Source of the DNA: JBBDIM01 sp040880405
Lineage (GTDB): Bacteria > Planctomycetota > Planctomycetia > Pirellulales > Pirellulaceae
NCBI GenBank assembly: GCA_040880405.1
Contig: JBBDIM010000171.1
Coordinates: forward strand, 1-14,844
DNA length: 14,844 nt
Direction: 5' to 3'
The notes under the pieces: model-generated
The model's database searches: none
Seen by the model: only the letters and a program-made list of their open reading frames with translations
Told to the model about the DNA's origin: nothing
Part shown: one piece after another, positions 7,592-14,832 of the stretch
Numbering within the stretch: the first letter of the stretch is position 1
Layout of the letters: the number at the start of each line of letters is the position of its first letter
Translations under genes and position numbers: made by a program

Positions 7592-9355
7592 TTACTTCAC
7601 CAGCTTCAAGGGACGATGCTTGGCGATTTTCTTGAAGACCTCGGCCAGTTCTTCCGCGTACTCTTCCGCCGGACGACCACCCGGCACGTTGAAGGTGGCA
7701 CCCTTGGTGATCTCGGCCACCTCTTCCATCAGCGGCACGTCCGCCCCGGCCCCGAGGCTGATGGTGACAATCGGGTACCCGGAAGCGGCGGCCAGGTGGG
7801 CTTCGCTTAACACGTAGTTCCGGGCCGCACTGTTATTCACACGGCCATCGATATAGTTCGCCACACCATCGGTCATCAGCACAATCATCTTCAAGGCACC
7901 CGGGCGGCCGCGGGCATCCAACTCTTCCCGAGCCGTGGTCATCCCCGCTCCGATGTTGGTGTAGTTATGGTAATGACTCGCCTGCTTGCGGTTGGTCTGA
8001 TCCTTGACGAACGAGAAGTTCCGCGTCAGGGTCGATTCCAACAGCCCGTTGCCGTTGGGGGCGTTGTAAACCGAGAGCCCCAGGCGGTCGTCGCAGTCCA
8101 CCTCTTCCAGGAAGTGAATGAAGAAGTCGACCGAGTTCTTCAGCGCGGTGATCGGCTGAGCGCTCACCTTCCACAGGTCGGGCGTTTGGGAGTTGCTTGG
8201 CTTGTTTTGCAGCCAGAAGTTGACCAGGTTCATCGCCCCGTATTTGTGGCGATACCCCGCACTGTTGTTCTGGCCGCTAGAAGAGCGAACATAGTTGATG
8301 TATTCGTTCCAACTGCCGGACGGATAAGGGTAGGCCACATCGTCCAGATCAAGAGCTTTGCGAATCGTGTTGTTGATTTCGTACGACTCGAAGTTAAAGG
8401 TTTGAATCTGGTCGCGATTGCGGGGGTCTTTGCCGCTGTTGACCCAGACATAGCGGATCTCCCGACCTGGCGAGAGCGTCGCGGTCAAACCGCCGGGGTT
8501 GTAGCTCACCTCGTTGCCGTTGCTGAGCTTGAGCCGGACATTTTTCAGATTCTTGTTGGAAGTGACGTAAACCTGATTGAAGCGGTACTCAACCGTGACA
8601 TTCGCCTGATCGCCACTCTGCGGTGTCACGCCGGGAACAACGGCAAAATCCGGTGCAAACTGAAGATTGCCGTAGGTGGGACTGCCCAGTTCTCCGTAAA
8701 TCTGGTTCAAGTTGTTTTCAACCGTCTCGCGGCCCAGGATGTTGATCGAGACAAACTCGCTATCGTCGTTCATCGAACCGGAGAGATCCAACACCAGCAT
8801 GATATCCCGCGGCTGGAACGCGGCGACGCTCTCGGCCGTGATATCGAAATGCCCCCGACCCAACAGGTGCCCGAAGAAGAACGGCATGTTGCGATAGGTC
8901 ATGCTCACGCCGACCGTCGAGGGGCTACTCTCGTTGGGGATCACCTGCTGCGTGGCGGTATCCCACTGACCAATGTTGACGTTCAAGCCACTTCCATAAT
9001 TGGTTTTGAAGTGTTCGACGTCGGTCTCGATCGCCTCATTGTTGTAAATCTGCCACTGGGTCCCGACCGGGTTGCGAACCAGGTACTCGTGAACCGTCTC
9101 GATGGACGCCTCTTCTCCATCGACCAAAGCCCCGGCCCCGGCCAAGGTGGCGGAATCGACCGACCGCTGAAGCTGCGACTGCATGGTATACATGTAGCCG
9201 ACATCAATGCTGAAGGCCAGCATCCCCATCATCACAATCATGAGGATCGCGGCCAAAACCACAATCACGCCACTCCGCCCACCGGAGGTCGGCATGACGC
9301 GTCGCCAGATAGATACACGAGCAGGTTCGTCGGAAGTTTTCGCGGGCCGGTACAT
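7592..9355 (-). CDS. Membrane-anchored vWA-domain protein, TadG-like
   Basis: Probably a Tad/Flp-pilus-related or surface protein; exact role unknown. The 587-residue protein has a short basic cytoplasmic N-terminus, SGGRSGVIVVLAAILMIV opening one membrane helix at about 29-50, and then the TadE/G-type sequence IDVGYMYTMQSQLQRSVDSA. A vWA domain follows with a complete metal site: DLSGS (Asp190, Ser192, Ser194), Thr466 in TNIGAGMTT, and Asp496 in MTDGVAN. The region from about 196 to 400, between the first metal motif and the first vWA helix (QPITALKNSVDFFIHFLEE), is an insertion of some 200 residues, first strand-rich, then aromatic (AYPYPSGSWNEYINYV). The start is the ATG at 9353-9355, with AGGAGAGG upstream; a longer in-frame start at 9433 has no such support. 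Likely monocistronic, ending at the 7495-7529 terminator. Confidence 0.88.
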   Translation of the reverse strand: MYRPAKTSDEPARVSIWRRVMPTSGGRSGVIVVLAAILMIVMMGMLAFSIDVGYMYTMQSQLQRSVDSATLAGAGALVDGEEASIETVHEYLVRNPVGTQWQIYNNEAIETDVEHFKTNYGSGLNVNIGQWDTATQQVIPNESSPSTVGVSMTYRNMPFFFGHLLGRGHFDITAESVAAFQPRDIMLVLDLSGSMNDDSEFVSINILGRETVENNLNQIYGELGSPTYGNLQFAPDFAVVPGVTPQSGDQANVTVEYRFNQVYVTSNKNLKNVRLKLSNGNEVSYNPGGLTATLSPGREIRYVWVNSGKDPRNRDQIQTFNFESYEINNTIRKALDLDDVAYPYPSGSWNEYINYVRSSSGQNNSAGYRHKYGAMNLVNFWLQNKPSNSQTPDLWKVSAQPITALKNSVDFFIHFLEEVDCDDRLGLSVYNAPNGNGLLESTLTRNFSFVKDQTNRKQASHYHNYTNIGAGMTTAREELDARGRPGALKMIVLMTDGVANYIDGRVNNSAARNYVLSEAHLAAASGYPIVTISLGAGADVPLMEEVAEITKGATFNVPGGRPAEEYAEELAEVFKKIAKHRPLKLVK

Positions 9356-9581
9356 GAGAGCCTCTCCTGAGAGACCAAGGGAAGTGGGAAATCGACACAC
9401 AGTTAGCGCGGGGGTACCCCTCCGTACTTCCACGAAGACGAGATGAGAGACCGATCAGCGCCTGATTAAGCGACGCCACGCAAGACGCCGCGATTGCCGA
9501 AAAGGGGAGCAAGTGTCCGTGCCCAACGAAAAGGTAGGTCACGATCTTCCCCGTGGCTTGAAGTTTTCTCAAAAGAGGCAG

Positions 9582-9608
9582 ATATTAACACCTACGCGGA
9601 ATGTTCAA
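9582..9608 (-). promoter_or_regulatory. Possible sigma-70-like promoter for the vWA gene
   Basis: On the minus strand TTGAAC (9603-9608) and TAATAT (9582-9587) each match four of six consensus bases, but the 15-base spacer is short. It lies about 230 bases upstream of the vWA start, in the spacer to the divergent ATP-grasp gene. Weak evidence only. Confidence 0.2.
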
Positions 9609-9623
9609 GGGTCCTGGGTGGCC

Positions 9624-9708
9624 GTGCAAAAGGGGTCAGGACTCTTTTTCGCGATACGTCTTCAATTGGAACACGCCTGATGAAAAAGAGTCCTGACCCC
9701 TTTTTCAC
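9624..9708. repeat. 85-bp palindromic repeat, copy 2
   Basis: Arms 9624-9650 and 9682-9708 are 27 bp with one mismatch, around a 31-base centre. Arm and centre lengths equal those of copy 1 at 5261-5345, and the centres also agree at several places (ATTGG at centre positions 15-19, TGAT at the end). The right arm overlaps the start of the ATP-grasp gene: it encodes the residues KKSPDPFFT in frame after the ATG at 9680-9682. Confidence 0.9.
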
Positions 9709-10870
9709 TCCCCGTTTAGCCATCGTGGGAGCCAGTTGCCGGGCCATGGCCCATTCGGCCACTGCCGCCGGTTTCGACTGTGTCGCGGCCGATCTGTTCG
9801 CCGATGCCGATCTGACACACGTCGCGCCCACGACTCGGCTCCAGCGTTATCCGGCGGACGCTTGGCGATGGCTCCAAGGACAATCCGTCGATGGCTGGAT
9901 GTATGGTGGTGGGCTGGAGAACCATCCCCGCTTACTCCGGCGACTGGCGACGCTCGCGCCGCTGTGGGGCTGTGGCGAGCAGACCATCCGCCAAGTCCGC
10001 GATCCGTGGTGGCTTGCCGAGCAGTGTACAAAGCACGGTCTGACAATGCCGGAGATGACGCGATTTCGACCCGCTTCCGAACGGGATCGTTGGCTATATA
10101 AGCCAAGGCGGACCGCCGGAGGGTTAGGGATCGCCTTAGCCGAGCACGTCCCGCCTGGTGCTGAATCCAGCACTGCCTACTGGCAGAAGCTCACCGCAGG
10201 GGAACCAGTTTCGTTTACGTTTTTCTCGACAGAGCAAGGGACCTTGCTCCTGGGGACGGCGCGGCAGTGGATCGGCCCGGACTTTGGGGCCCCGGGGGCG
10301 TTTCAATTTGCTGGGGCGATCGCTCCGTGGGAGGTTTTGCCTTCGGTACTCAACCGGGTGAGGGTGTTGGCGGAGAGCCTGACGCAAACCGCCGCACTTC
10401 GCGGGCTGTGGGGCTTGGATGCGATTGTGGCGGGCGAGCAGGTTTATCCGCTAGAGATCAACCCCCGCCCCACCGCGACCGTGGAGCTGTGGGAGCGAAT
10501 CTGGCAACACAACTGGACCGCGGCCCATGTGCAAACCTTCCGCACGGGGAGCGGACCGCCGGAGGTTTCGCTTCCGGTGAACCCAACGTTGTGGGCCAAG
10601 CAAATCCTCTACGTCCGCCAACCGGGCCGGATGACCGACGATGCCTGGCAACAATTGACGACGCGGTTCAAAACCGCGCTGGATCGTGACGCCAAATCCA
10701 CAGAAATCGAAATAGCCGATATCCCACCGCCCGGCACGCCGCTGGAACCGGGATGGCCGCTGTTGACGGTTTTCGCCTGCGGAGTGGACATCGACACGGT
10801 GCGGCAACGCTTGACGGGGATGCAGTGTGAGGTCTATAGAGTAATCGAAGGGGCGGCCATTAGGGGATGA
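9680..10870 (+). CDS. ATP-grasp family protein (putative ligase, possibly C1-cofactor related)
   Basis: ATP-grasp enzymes join a carboxylate to an amine or thiol through an acyl-phosphate. The 396-residue protein has an N-terminal Rossmann-like domain (RLAIVGASCRAMAHSATAAG, then DGWMYGGGLENHP), a nucleotide-binding lysine and glycine-rich loop in WLYKPRRTAGGLGIAL, QKLTAGEPVSFTFF, and the metal/phosphate motif GLWGLDAIVAGEQVYPLEIN followed by PRPTATVE. These resemble the predicted carboligases of COG2232, a group I recall being linked to H4MPT-dependent C1 gene sets; with fae and mtdB nearby, a role in H4MPT or methylofuran synthesis is possible but unproven. The ATG at 9680 lies in a palindromic repeat that supplies about nine residues; conserved sequence begins right after, and a GTG at 9725 is an alternative. 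The TGA stop (10868-10870) lies in the next repeat element. A longer frame from 9494 is unlikely. Divergent from the vWA gene. Confidence 0.85.
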   Translation: MKKSPDPFFTPRLAIVGASCRAMAHSATAAGFDCVAADLFADADLTHVAPTTRLQRYPADAWRWLQGQSVDGWMYGGGLENHPRLLRRLATLAPLWGCGEQTIRQVRDPWWLAEQCTKHGLTMPEMTRFRPASERDRWLYKPRRTAGGLGIALAEHVPPGAESSTAYWQKLTAGEPVSFTFFSTEQGTLLLGTARQWIGPDFGAPGAFQFAGAIAPWEVLPSVLNRVRVLAESLTQTAALRGLWGLDAIVAGEQVYPLEINPRPTATVELWERIWQHNWTAAHVQTFRTGSGPPEVSLPVNPTLWAKQILYVRQPGRMTDDAWQQLTTRFKTALDRDAKSTEIEIADIPPPGTPLEPGWPLLTVFACGVDIDTVRQRLTGMQCEVYRVIEGAAIRG

Positions 10871-11230
10871 GTTCAATTATAAAGAGTCGGCGGCAATGAA
10901 GTTCCGACCGCGGTCCCCGTAATTGAACTTATCCCCGTACGTGTTTAGCGTATGAGACAGACGTTGCCCATTTGCCTCGTTCGGAAAATGATTGTTGAAT
11001 TAAAAGAATTGGAGACGCGGTGAGCGCGGAGTGAGTTCTCCGCGGCTCCGCGGCTCTGCGTTTCAAAAATGCGATTCGAGTGAATCGACGTAGGTGCAAC
11101 CAAGGCCATGAAAAACCTTTTGCACTCGCGAATGTTGAGAATGGGGCGTTTAAACGGGGATAAGTTCAATTACAGGTGCCGCGGCTGGGAGCTCTATGCC
11201 GCCGACTCTTTGTAATTGAACTCATCCCCT
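10862..11230. mobile_element. Composite 369-bp element with two opposed 75-bp palindromes (MITE/REP-pair-like)
   Basis: Two 75-base units, 10862-10936 and 11156-11230, lie in opposite orientation, 219 bases apart. Their outer 34 bases (10862-10895 and 11197-11230) are inverted with one mismatch, and their inner ends match over GTAATTGAACTTATCCCCG. Each unit is itself a palindrome: GGGGATGAGTTCAATTA against TAATTGAACTTATCCCC. The centre has a further CGCGGAGtgagttCTCCGCG hairpin and no convincing gene. The left end overlaps the ATP-grasp stop codon. I see no clear target duplication at the outer edges and no transposase, so it is a non-autonomous element or paired REP structure. Confidence 0.8.
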
Positions 11231-11256
11231 TCTATCAACCGTGAGGATCAAGATCA

Positions 11257-11697
11257 ATGGAACCCCGGATTAGCTTAATTACCCTGGGCGTGCGAGACCT
11301 CGAGCGGAGTCTGCGGTTTTATCGGGATGGTTTGGGCCTGCCGACCACCTGGGACACCGACAAAGGGGTCATCTTTTTTCAGACCAGCGGCGTGACGCTC
11401 GCGTTGTATCCGTTGGACGCTTTGCGAACCGACGCCGGCCCGGCCTACGCGGAGACAGAGCTGGCCACCGACCACATCTTCCCCGGCATCACCTTGGCCC
11501 ACAATGTCCGCGAGCGAGCCGAGGTCGACCAGCTAGTCGCCCAAGCGGAAGCGGCCGGCGCGACCATCAAAAAACCACCCCAGGAAACCTTCTGGGGTGG
11601 CTACGCCGCCTACTTCACCGACCCCGACGGCTACCTCTGGGAGATCGCCTGGGGCGCGTTTCATATTCGCGAGGATGGCAGTTTGGTCATCCCGTGA
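11257..11697 (+). CDS. VOC-superfamily (glyoxalase/bleomycin-resistance fold) protein
   Basis: The 146 residues form one vicinal-oxygen-chelate module pair: SLITLGVRDLERSLRFYRDG for the first beta-alpha-beta unit, FFQTSGVTLALYPLDAL, then a second unit with HNVRERAEVDQLVAQAEAAG and YFTDPDGYLWEIAW. The second-unit glutamate in LWEIAW is a typical metal ligand, but the first strand has ITLGV where metal enzymes usually have a histidine, so this may be a binding protein or act on an unknown substrate. The substrate cannot be told from sequence. GAGGA about 10 bases upstream of the ATG supports the start. The gene starts 26 bases after the composite element, which could have brought or removed promoter sequence. 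Confidence 0.9.
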   Translation: MEPRISLITLGVRDLERSLRFYRDGLGLPTTWDTDKGVIFFQTSGVTLALYPLDALRTDAGPAYAETELATDHIFPGITLAHNVRERAEVDQLVAQAEAAGATIKKPPQETFWGGYAAYFTDPDGYLWEIAWGAFHIREDGSLVIP

Positions 11698-11731
11698 GGC
11701 GCACCACGTGGTTGCCGCTAACTCTTAGGAA

Positions 11732-11903
11732 TTTAGCCACAGAGGGCACAGAGTTCACAGAGAGAAGGAGCTGAGTTATCTATCAATTACCCATAAGTAT
11801 CTGACTTATATCTTGGGACTTAATTTGAAGTTGGGTGCATCGTGCATGGCGTGGACGATCGCACGCCAACCTCTCTGTGGCCTCTGTGCCCTCTGTGGCT
11901 AAA
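11732..11903. repeat. Inverted-repeat pair, TTTAGCCACAGAGGGCACAG family
   Basis: Arms at 11732-11764 and 11871-11903 are 33 bp, inverted, with two mismatches, and about 106 bases between them. Built from the subrepeat CACAGAG. Similar arms are frequent in planctomycete and other environmental bacterial genomes (recalled). It fills the 418-base spacer between the VOC gene and the lipoprotein gene, where I find no gene; the rest of the spacer (11904-12115) is unremarkable and should contain the promoter of the next gene. Confidence 0.8.
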
Positions 11904-12115
11904 AAATTAGCAGCGGAATCGGCTCTCGCCCCTACAGCCGTCTCATTCGTCATAAAGCGTTCTCGATACAGCGAAAGCGCGTCGCTTTGCCCCAAAATTC
12001 TCGGCCGCGACTTTGCCGGTGAGCTAGACTTTCCCGGTTTTTAATGCCTTGCTCGGCTCGACCTTCCTGGTCGCACCGGGCATCACTCCCCCACGTAGGC
12101 AAACCGGGCGCAATC

Positions 12116-14470
12116 ATGAAGATGGCCGAAGAACAAGCTGTTTGGATCGAGACTGCGGAACGTACACAGCATTGCGGTTCAGGACCGAGCCCTTGGCTGG
12201 TTACCTGCCTGTTGCTGGTGGTTTGCTCGCTGGGCTGTGCGAATACTCGGGTCAACTGGTGCCGCCCGATCATGGCCAAGCCGGACCCGGCCGCGATGCC
12301 GCGGCAGTCGATCTTTGGCTCCATCAACCGCTGCGCCTTCGAAGAGGAGGTTGATCTCGGAGCGCCGCGCGCTGCGCAACCTTCGCGGTCGACATTTCAA
12401 CTGGTCTCGCGTCCCATTTCCCACGCCTGGGAAGTGCCAGACTTCGTGCCGGAGGAGGAGACCGAGCAAGAGGAATTGGAAGAGGAAGTGGAACTCTCGC
12501 TCGATCCGCCCTCCATCGAAGCGGAAGAGATCGCGCCCCGCCCACTCGCCCAACCAACCGCGGAAACACCCACCACCGCAAGCCCCGAAGCGATCGAAGA
12601 GATTGAACTCCCCGTCGCGATCGACAACTCCCCCAGGGCCGCCGAGGAAAAACCTTCCCGCGCCGGTTTAGGGACCTGGGATATTAGCGACCTGCCGCCG
12701 GCCGAAGAGGTCCGGGGTTATCAGGCCGCCCAGGACGCGTCGCCGGAGGAAGTCGGACAGGGTCCGATCCGCCAGGAAACGCTGTATGAAGTGGAAGTCC
12801 CCAGCGAGGCGCATACCCCGCTGGATCCGACACGACTCAAGGAGGCGGAAACCTATTACATCATGGCGTACGACGCCGACCGCAACCTGGACGAGTCCGC
12901 TCTGAATATGTATCTCGACGCCATGATCGCGAGTTGGCAGTATCTGGAATCGGGTCCGAGTGAGAAGGCCCCTTCGAAGGAAACCCACCGCGCGTGGGAT
13001 ATCTATCACAGCAGCCTGGCGCGGCTGATCCATATCGCGATGGAGAATGGCAATTACGATCCGGCGATCGGGATCAAGATTCCGGTCAATGGCGGTTACC
13101 GCGTGCTCCAAACGGAGTTTGTCGGGTTTCAGCGAACGGCAGCCGACTTCAACCAGTGGCATGTGGTGGGCAAGTACGATTCGCGGTTCTTCCCCACCAA
13201 GCACAAATACAACGGCATCGGCGTGCCGCTGGTCGTGGTACGAGAAGCCAAGAAGGGTGACCGCTGGTTTCCGCCTCGCTTGCCGTTTGGCGTGACGGCG
13301 CTGTTCCGCCCGGAAGAGGGCGTCACCCAGTACGACGCGACCGCTGCGGTCAATGCGCCGCTCGACGCGCATGTCGAGCAAGTGGTGGGCCGCCTGCAAC
13401 TGTTCAATCCGAAGAACGAGTTGGCCACCGAGTTCCGCTGCACGGAAACTCCCTTGGCGCGCGATACCACCGCGCCGTACGCCTGGTGGCTCAAAGAAGA
13501 GCCACCGGCGGCTCATGGCCATCATCAGAGTCCGATGCGGTTGGTTTCGCGCGGGCCATGCCGTAAGCAAGGGCTGTTCATTTTGGAACCCCACCAGAAG
13601 GGAAAAATCCCCGTGGTGTTTGTCGATGGGCTCCTCTCGACCCCGCGGGGCTGGCTTTCGATCGCTAACGAACTGGACGGCCTGCCGGACCTCGCCAATC
13701 GGTACGAGATTTGGGCCTTTGAGTATCCGGCCGATCGCCCACCCCTGGAAGCGGCCGCCGTGCTGAGGGCCGAGTTGAACCAAGTGATTCAAGAGATGGA
13801 CCCCTCCGGCTTCGACCGCGACCTCCGCAAGGTGGTGCTGGTGGGAACCGGGATGGGCGGGCTGCTGGCCAAGATGCAGGTGATCAATAGTGGCGATTTG
13901 CTGTGGCAGTACACGGCCTACCAGCCCATCGACGCTCTCGATACGTTCAACGATACGCGTGACTACCTGCGGCGAAGCTGGTACTTCGGGGCGTCGCCCC
14001 ATGTGCGGCGGATCGTGTTTGTCGGCACGCCGCACGATGGCTCGACCAAGGCCTGCCAGGTGCTAAGCAAAACCGCCTCGCACCTGACGCTGATGCCAGC
14101 CGACTTGCGGCCGCTGCACTATCAACTCAGCGAAGACAACCCAGCCGCGTTCCGCAAGGAGATGCGGCAAAGGTTTCCGACCAATGTCGACCTGCTGCAC
14201 TCCAAGAGCCTATTGCTGAAGGGAATTCGCGAGACACCGATCGCCCCGCATGTGAAGGCCCACTCGATCGTCGCCAACGGTTGGTGGTCGCTCTGCGATG
14301 GGCAATCGGACGGGATCGTGCCCCTTTCCAGTTCGCGGTTACCGGGGGTCGATACGGAGATCATGGTCACCGCCAAACACAGCAACCTCTACCGAGACCC
14401 AGGCACCACCTGTGAGATCATCCGCGTCCTGAGAGAACACGCCGTGCGGCCCCCGTTTACCGGGGGTTAA
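12116..14470 (+). CDS. Lipoprotein with lipase-like alpha/beta-hydrolase domain, nucleophile serine missing
   Basis: From the ATG at 12116 the protein has 784 residues. WLVTCLLLVVCSLGC is a hydrophobic segment ending in a lipobox (LGC, Cys41), so it should be exported and lipidated. A low-complexity acidic region follows (about 100-200, with EEETEQEELEEEVELSL), then a central domain I do not recognise, then a C-terminal lipase-like fold from about 498: PVVFVDGLLSTPRGW, VVLVGTGMGGLLAK, IVFVGTPHDGS and SDGIVPLSSS, closing with KHSNLYRDP, whose His fits the triad. The nucleophile elbow reads GTGMGG where active lipases have GHSMGG, so Ser is Gly (about residue 579). It may bind and not hydrolyse lipid or polymer. 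Start uncertain: ATGs at 12044 and 12122 are also in frame, and no strong ribosome binding site decides. Confidence 0.75.
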   Translation: MKMAEEQAVWIETAERTQHCGSGPSPWLVTCLLLVVCSLGCANTRVNWCRPIMAKPDPAAMPRQSIFGSINRCAFEEEVDLGAPRAAQPSRSTFQLVSRPISHAWEVPDFVPEEETEQEELEEEVELSLDPPSIEAEEIAPRPLAQPTAETPTTASPEAIEEIELPVAIDNSPRAAEEKPSRAGLGTWDISDLPPAEEVRGYQAAQDASPEEVGQGPIRQETLYEVEVPSEAHTPLDPTRLKEAETYYIMAYDADRNLDESALNMYLDAMIASWQYLESGPSEKAPSKETHRAWDIYHSSLARLIHIAMENGNYDPAIGIKIPVNGGYRVLQTEFVGFQRTAADFNQWHVVGKYDSRFFPTKHKYNGIGVPLVVVREAKKGDRWFPPRLPFGVTALFRPEEGVTQYDATAAVNAPLDAHVEQVVGRLQLFNPKNELATEFRCTETPLARDTTAPYAWWLKEEPPAAHGHHQSPMRLVSRGPCRKQGLFILEPHQKGKIPVVFVDGLLSTPRGWLSIANELDGLPDLANRYEIWAFEYPADRPPLEAAAVLRAELNQVIQEMDPSGFDRDLRKVVLVGTGMGGLLAKMQVINSGDLLWQYTAYQPIDALDTFNDTRDYLRRSWYFGASPHVRRIVFVGTPHDGSTKACQVLSKTASHLTLMPADLRPLHYQLSEDNPAAFRKEMRQRFPTNVDLLHSKSLLLKGIRETPIAPHVKAHSIVANGWWSLCDGQSDGIVPLSSSRLPGVDTEIMVTAKHSNLYRDPGTTCEIIRVLREHAVRPPFTGG

Positions 14471-14539
14471 GCAATTCGCGAGGCCGACGGGACATCGGCG
14501 GTCCCAGGGGCAGCGAGAAGACGTGACGTTCTCACGCTT

Positions 14540-14731
14540 AGCCCCAAAGGGGCGTCTCACGATAGCCCAGGACAAAGTCCTGGGTTAATCGTCAACAAGA
14601 AATGAAGAGTCCTGAAGGGACGACTCAATCGTTGATTACTATTTGAATCGTCCCTTCAGGACTTACGAATTCTAATGAAACCGAAACCCAGGACTGCGTC
14701 CTGGGCTGTCGTTAGACGTCCCGTTGGGACT
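14540..14731. repeat. 192-bp nested inverted repeat
   Basis: Outer arms 14540-14586 and 14685-14731 pair over 47 bases with about nine mismatches; they include AGCCCAGGACAAAGTCCTGG (left) and its partner at 14685-14707, each also a short hairpin in itself. An inner pair, AGTCCTGAAGGGACGA (14608-14623 and inverted at 14648-14663), is perfect over 16 bases. The whole can fold into one long cruciform. It begins about 70 bases after the lipoprotein gene, so it may shape the 3' end of that transcript. No reading frame of interest within it. Confidence 0.8.
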
Positions 14732-14803
14732 CCGGAAAAGGCGTGAAAGCGTGTGACGGCGTGCGAGGAAGTGCGAGAAGGCATACCATTCTCGATCGGG
14801 ATA

Positions 14804-14832
14804 GGGAGGAGCCTTGCGGCTCCTTCCCTCCC
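14804..14832. repeat. Hairpin at window end
   Basis: GGAGCC ttgc GGCTCC, extended by GGGA outside on the left and, after two unpaired T's, CCCTCCC on the right. Could be another intergenic repeat or a terminator; there is no T-tract before the window ends. Bases 14732-14803 show nothing further. Confidence 0.5.

Noticed and set aside
7967..9370. Plus-strand open frame of 467 codons
   Set aside because: Antisense shadow of the vWA gene; no ribosome binding site and no recognisable motif.
9356..9433. Longer N-terminus for the vWA protein
   Set aside because: AGGAGAGG lies just before the ATG at 9353-9355 and the extension has no signal-peptide or other feature.
9494..9679. Upstream extension of the ATP-grasp gene
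   Set aside because: The extra residues are basic and low in conserved features and run through the left arm and centre of the palindromic repeat.
12668..14035. Minus-strand open frame of 455 codons
   Set aside because: Antisense shadow of the lipoprotein gene, with composition typical of a G+C-rich shadow frame.
3610..14731. CRISPR array
   Set aside because: The repeats are opposed pairs with unequal spacing, not regularly spaced direct repeats, and no cas gene is present.
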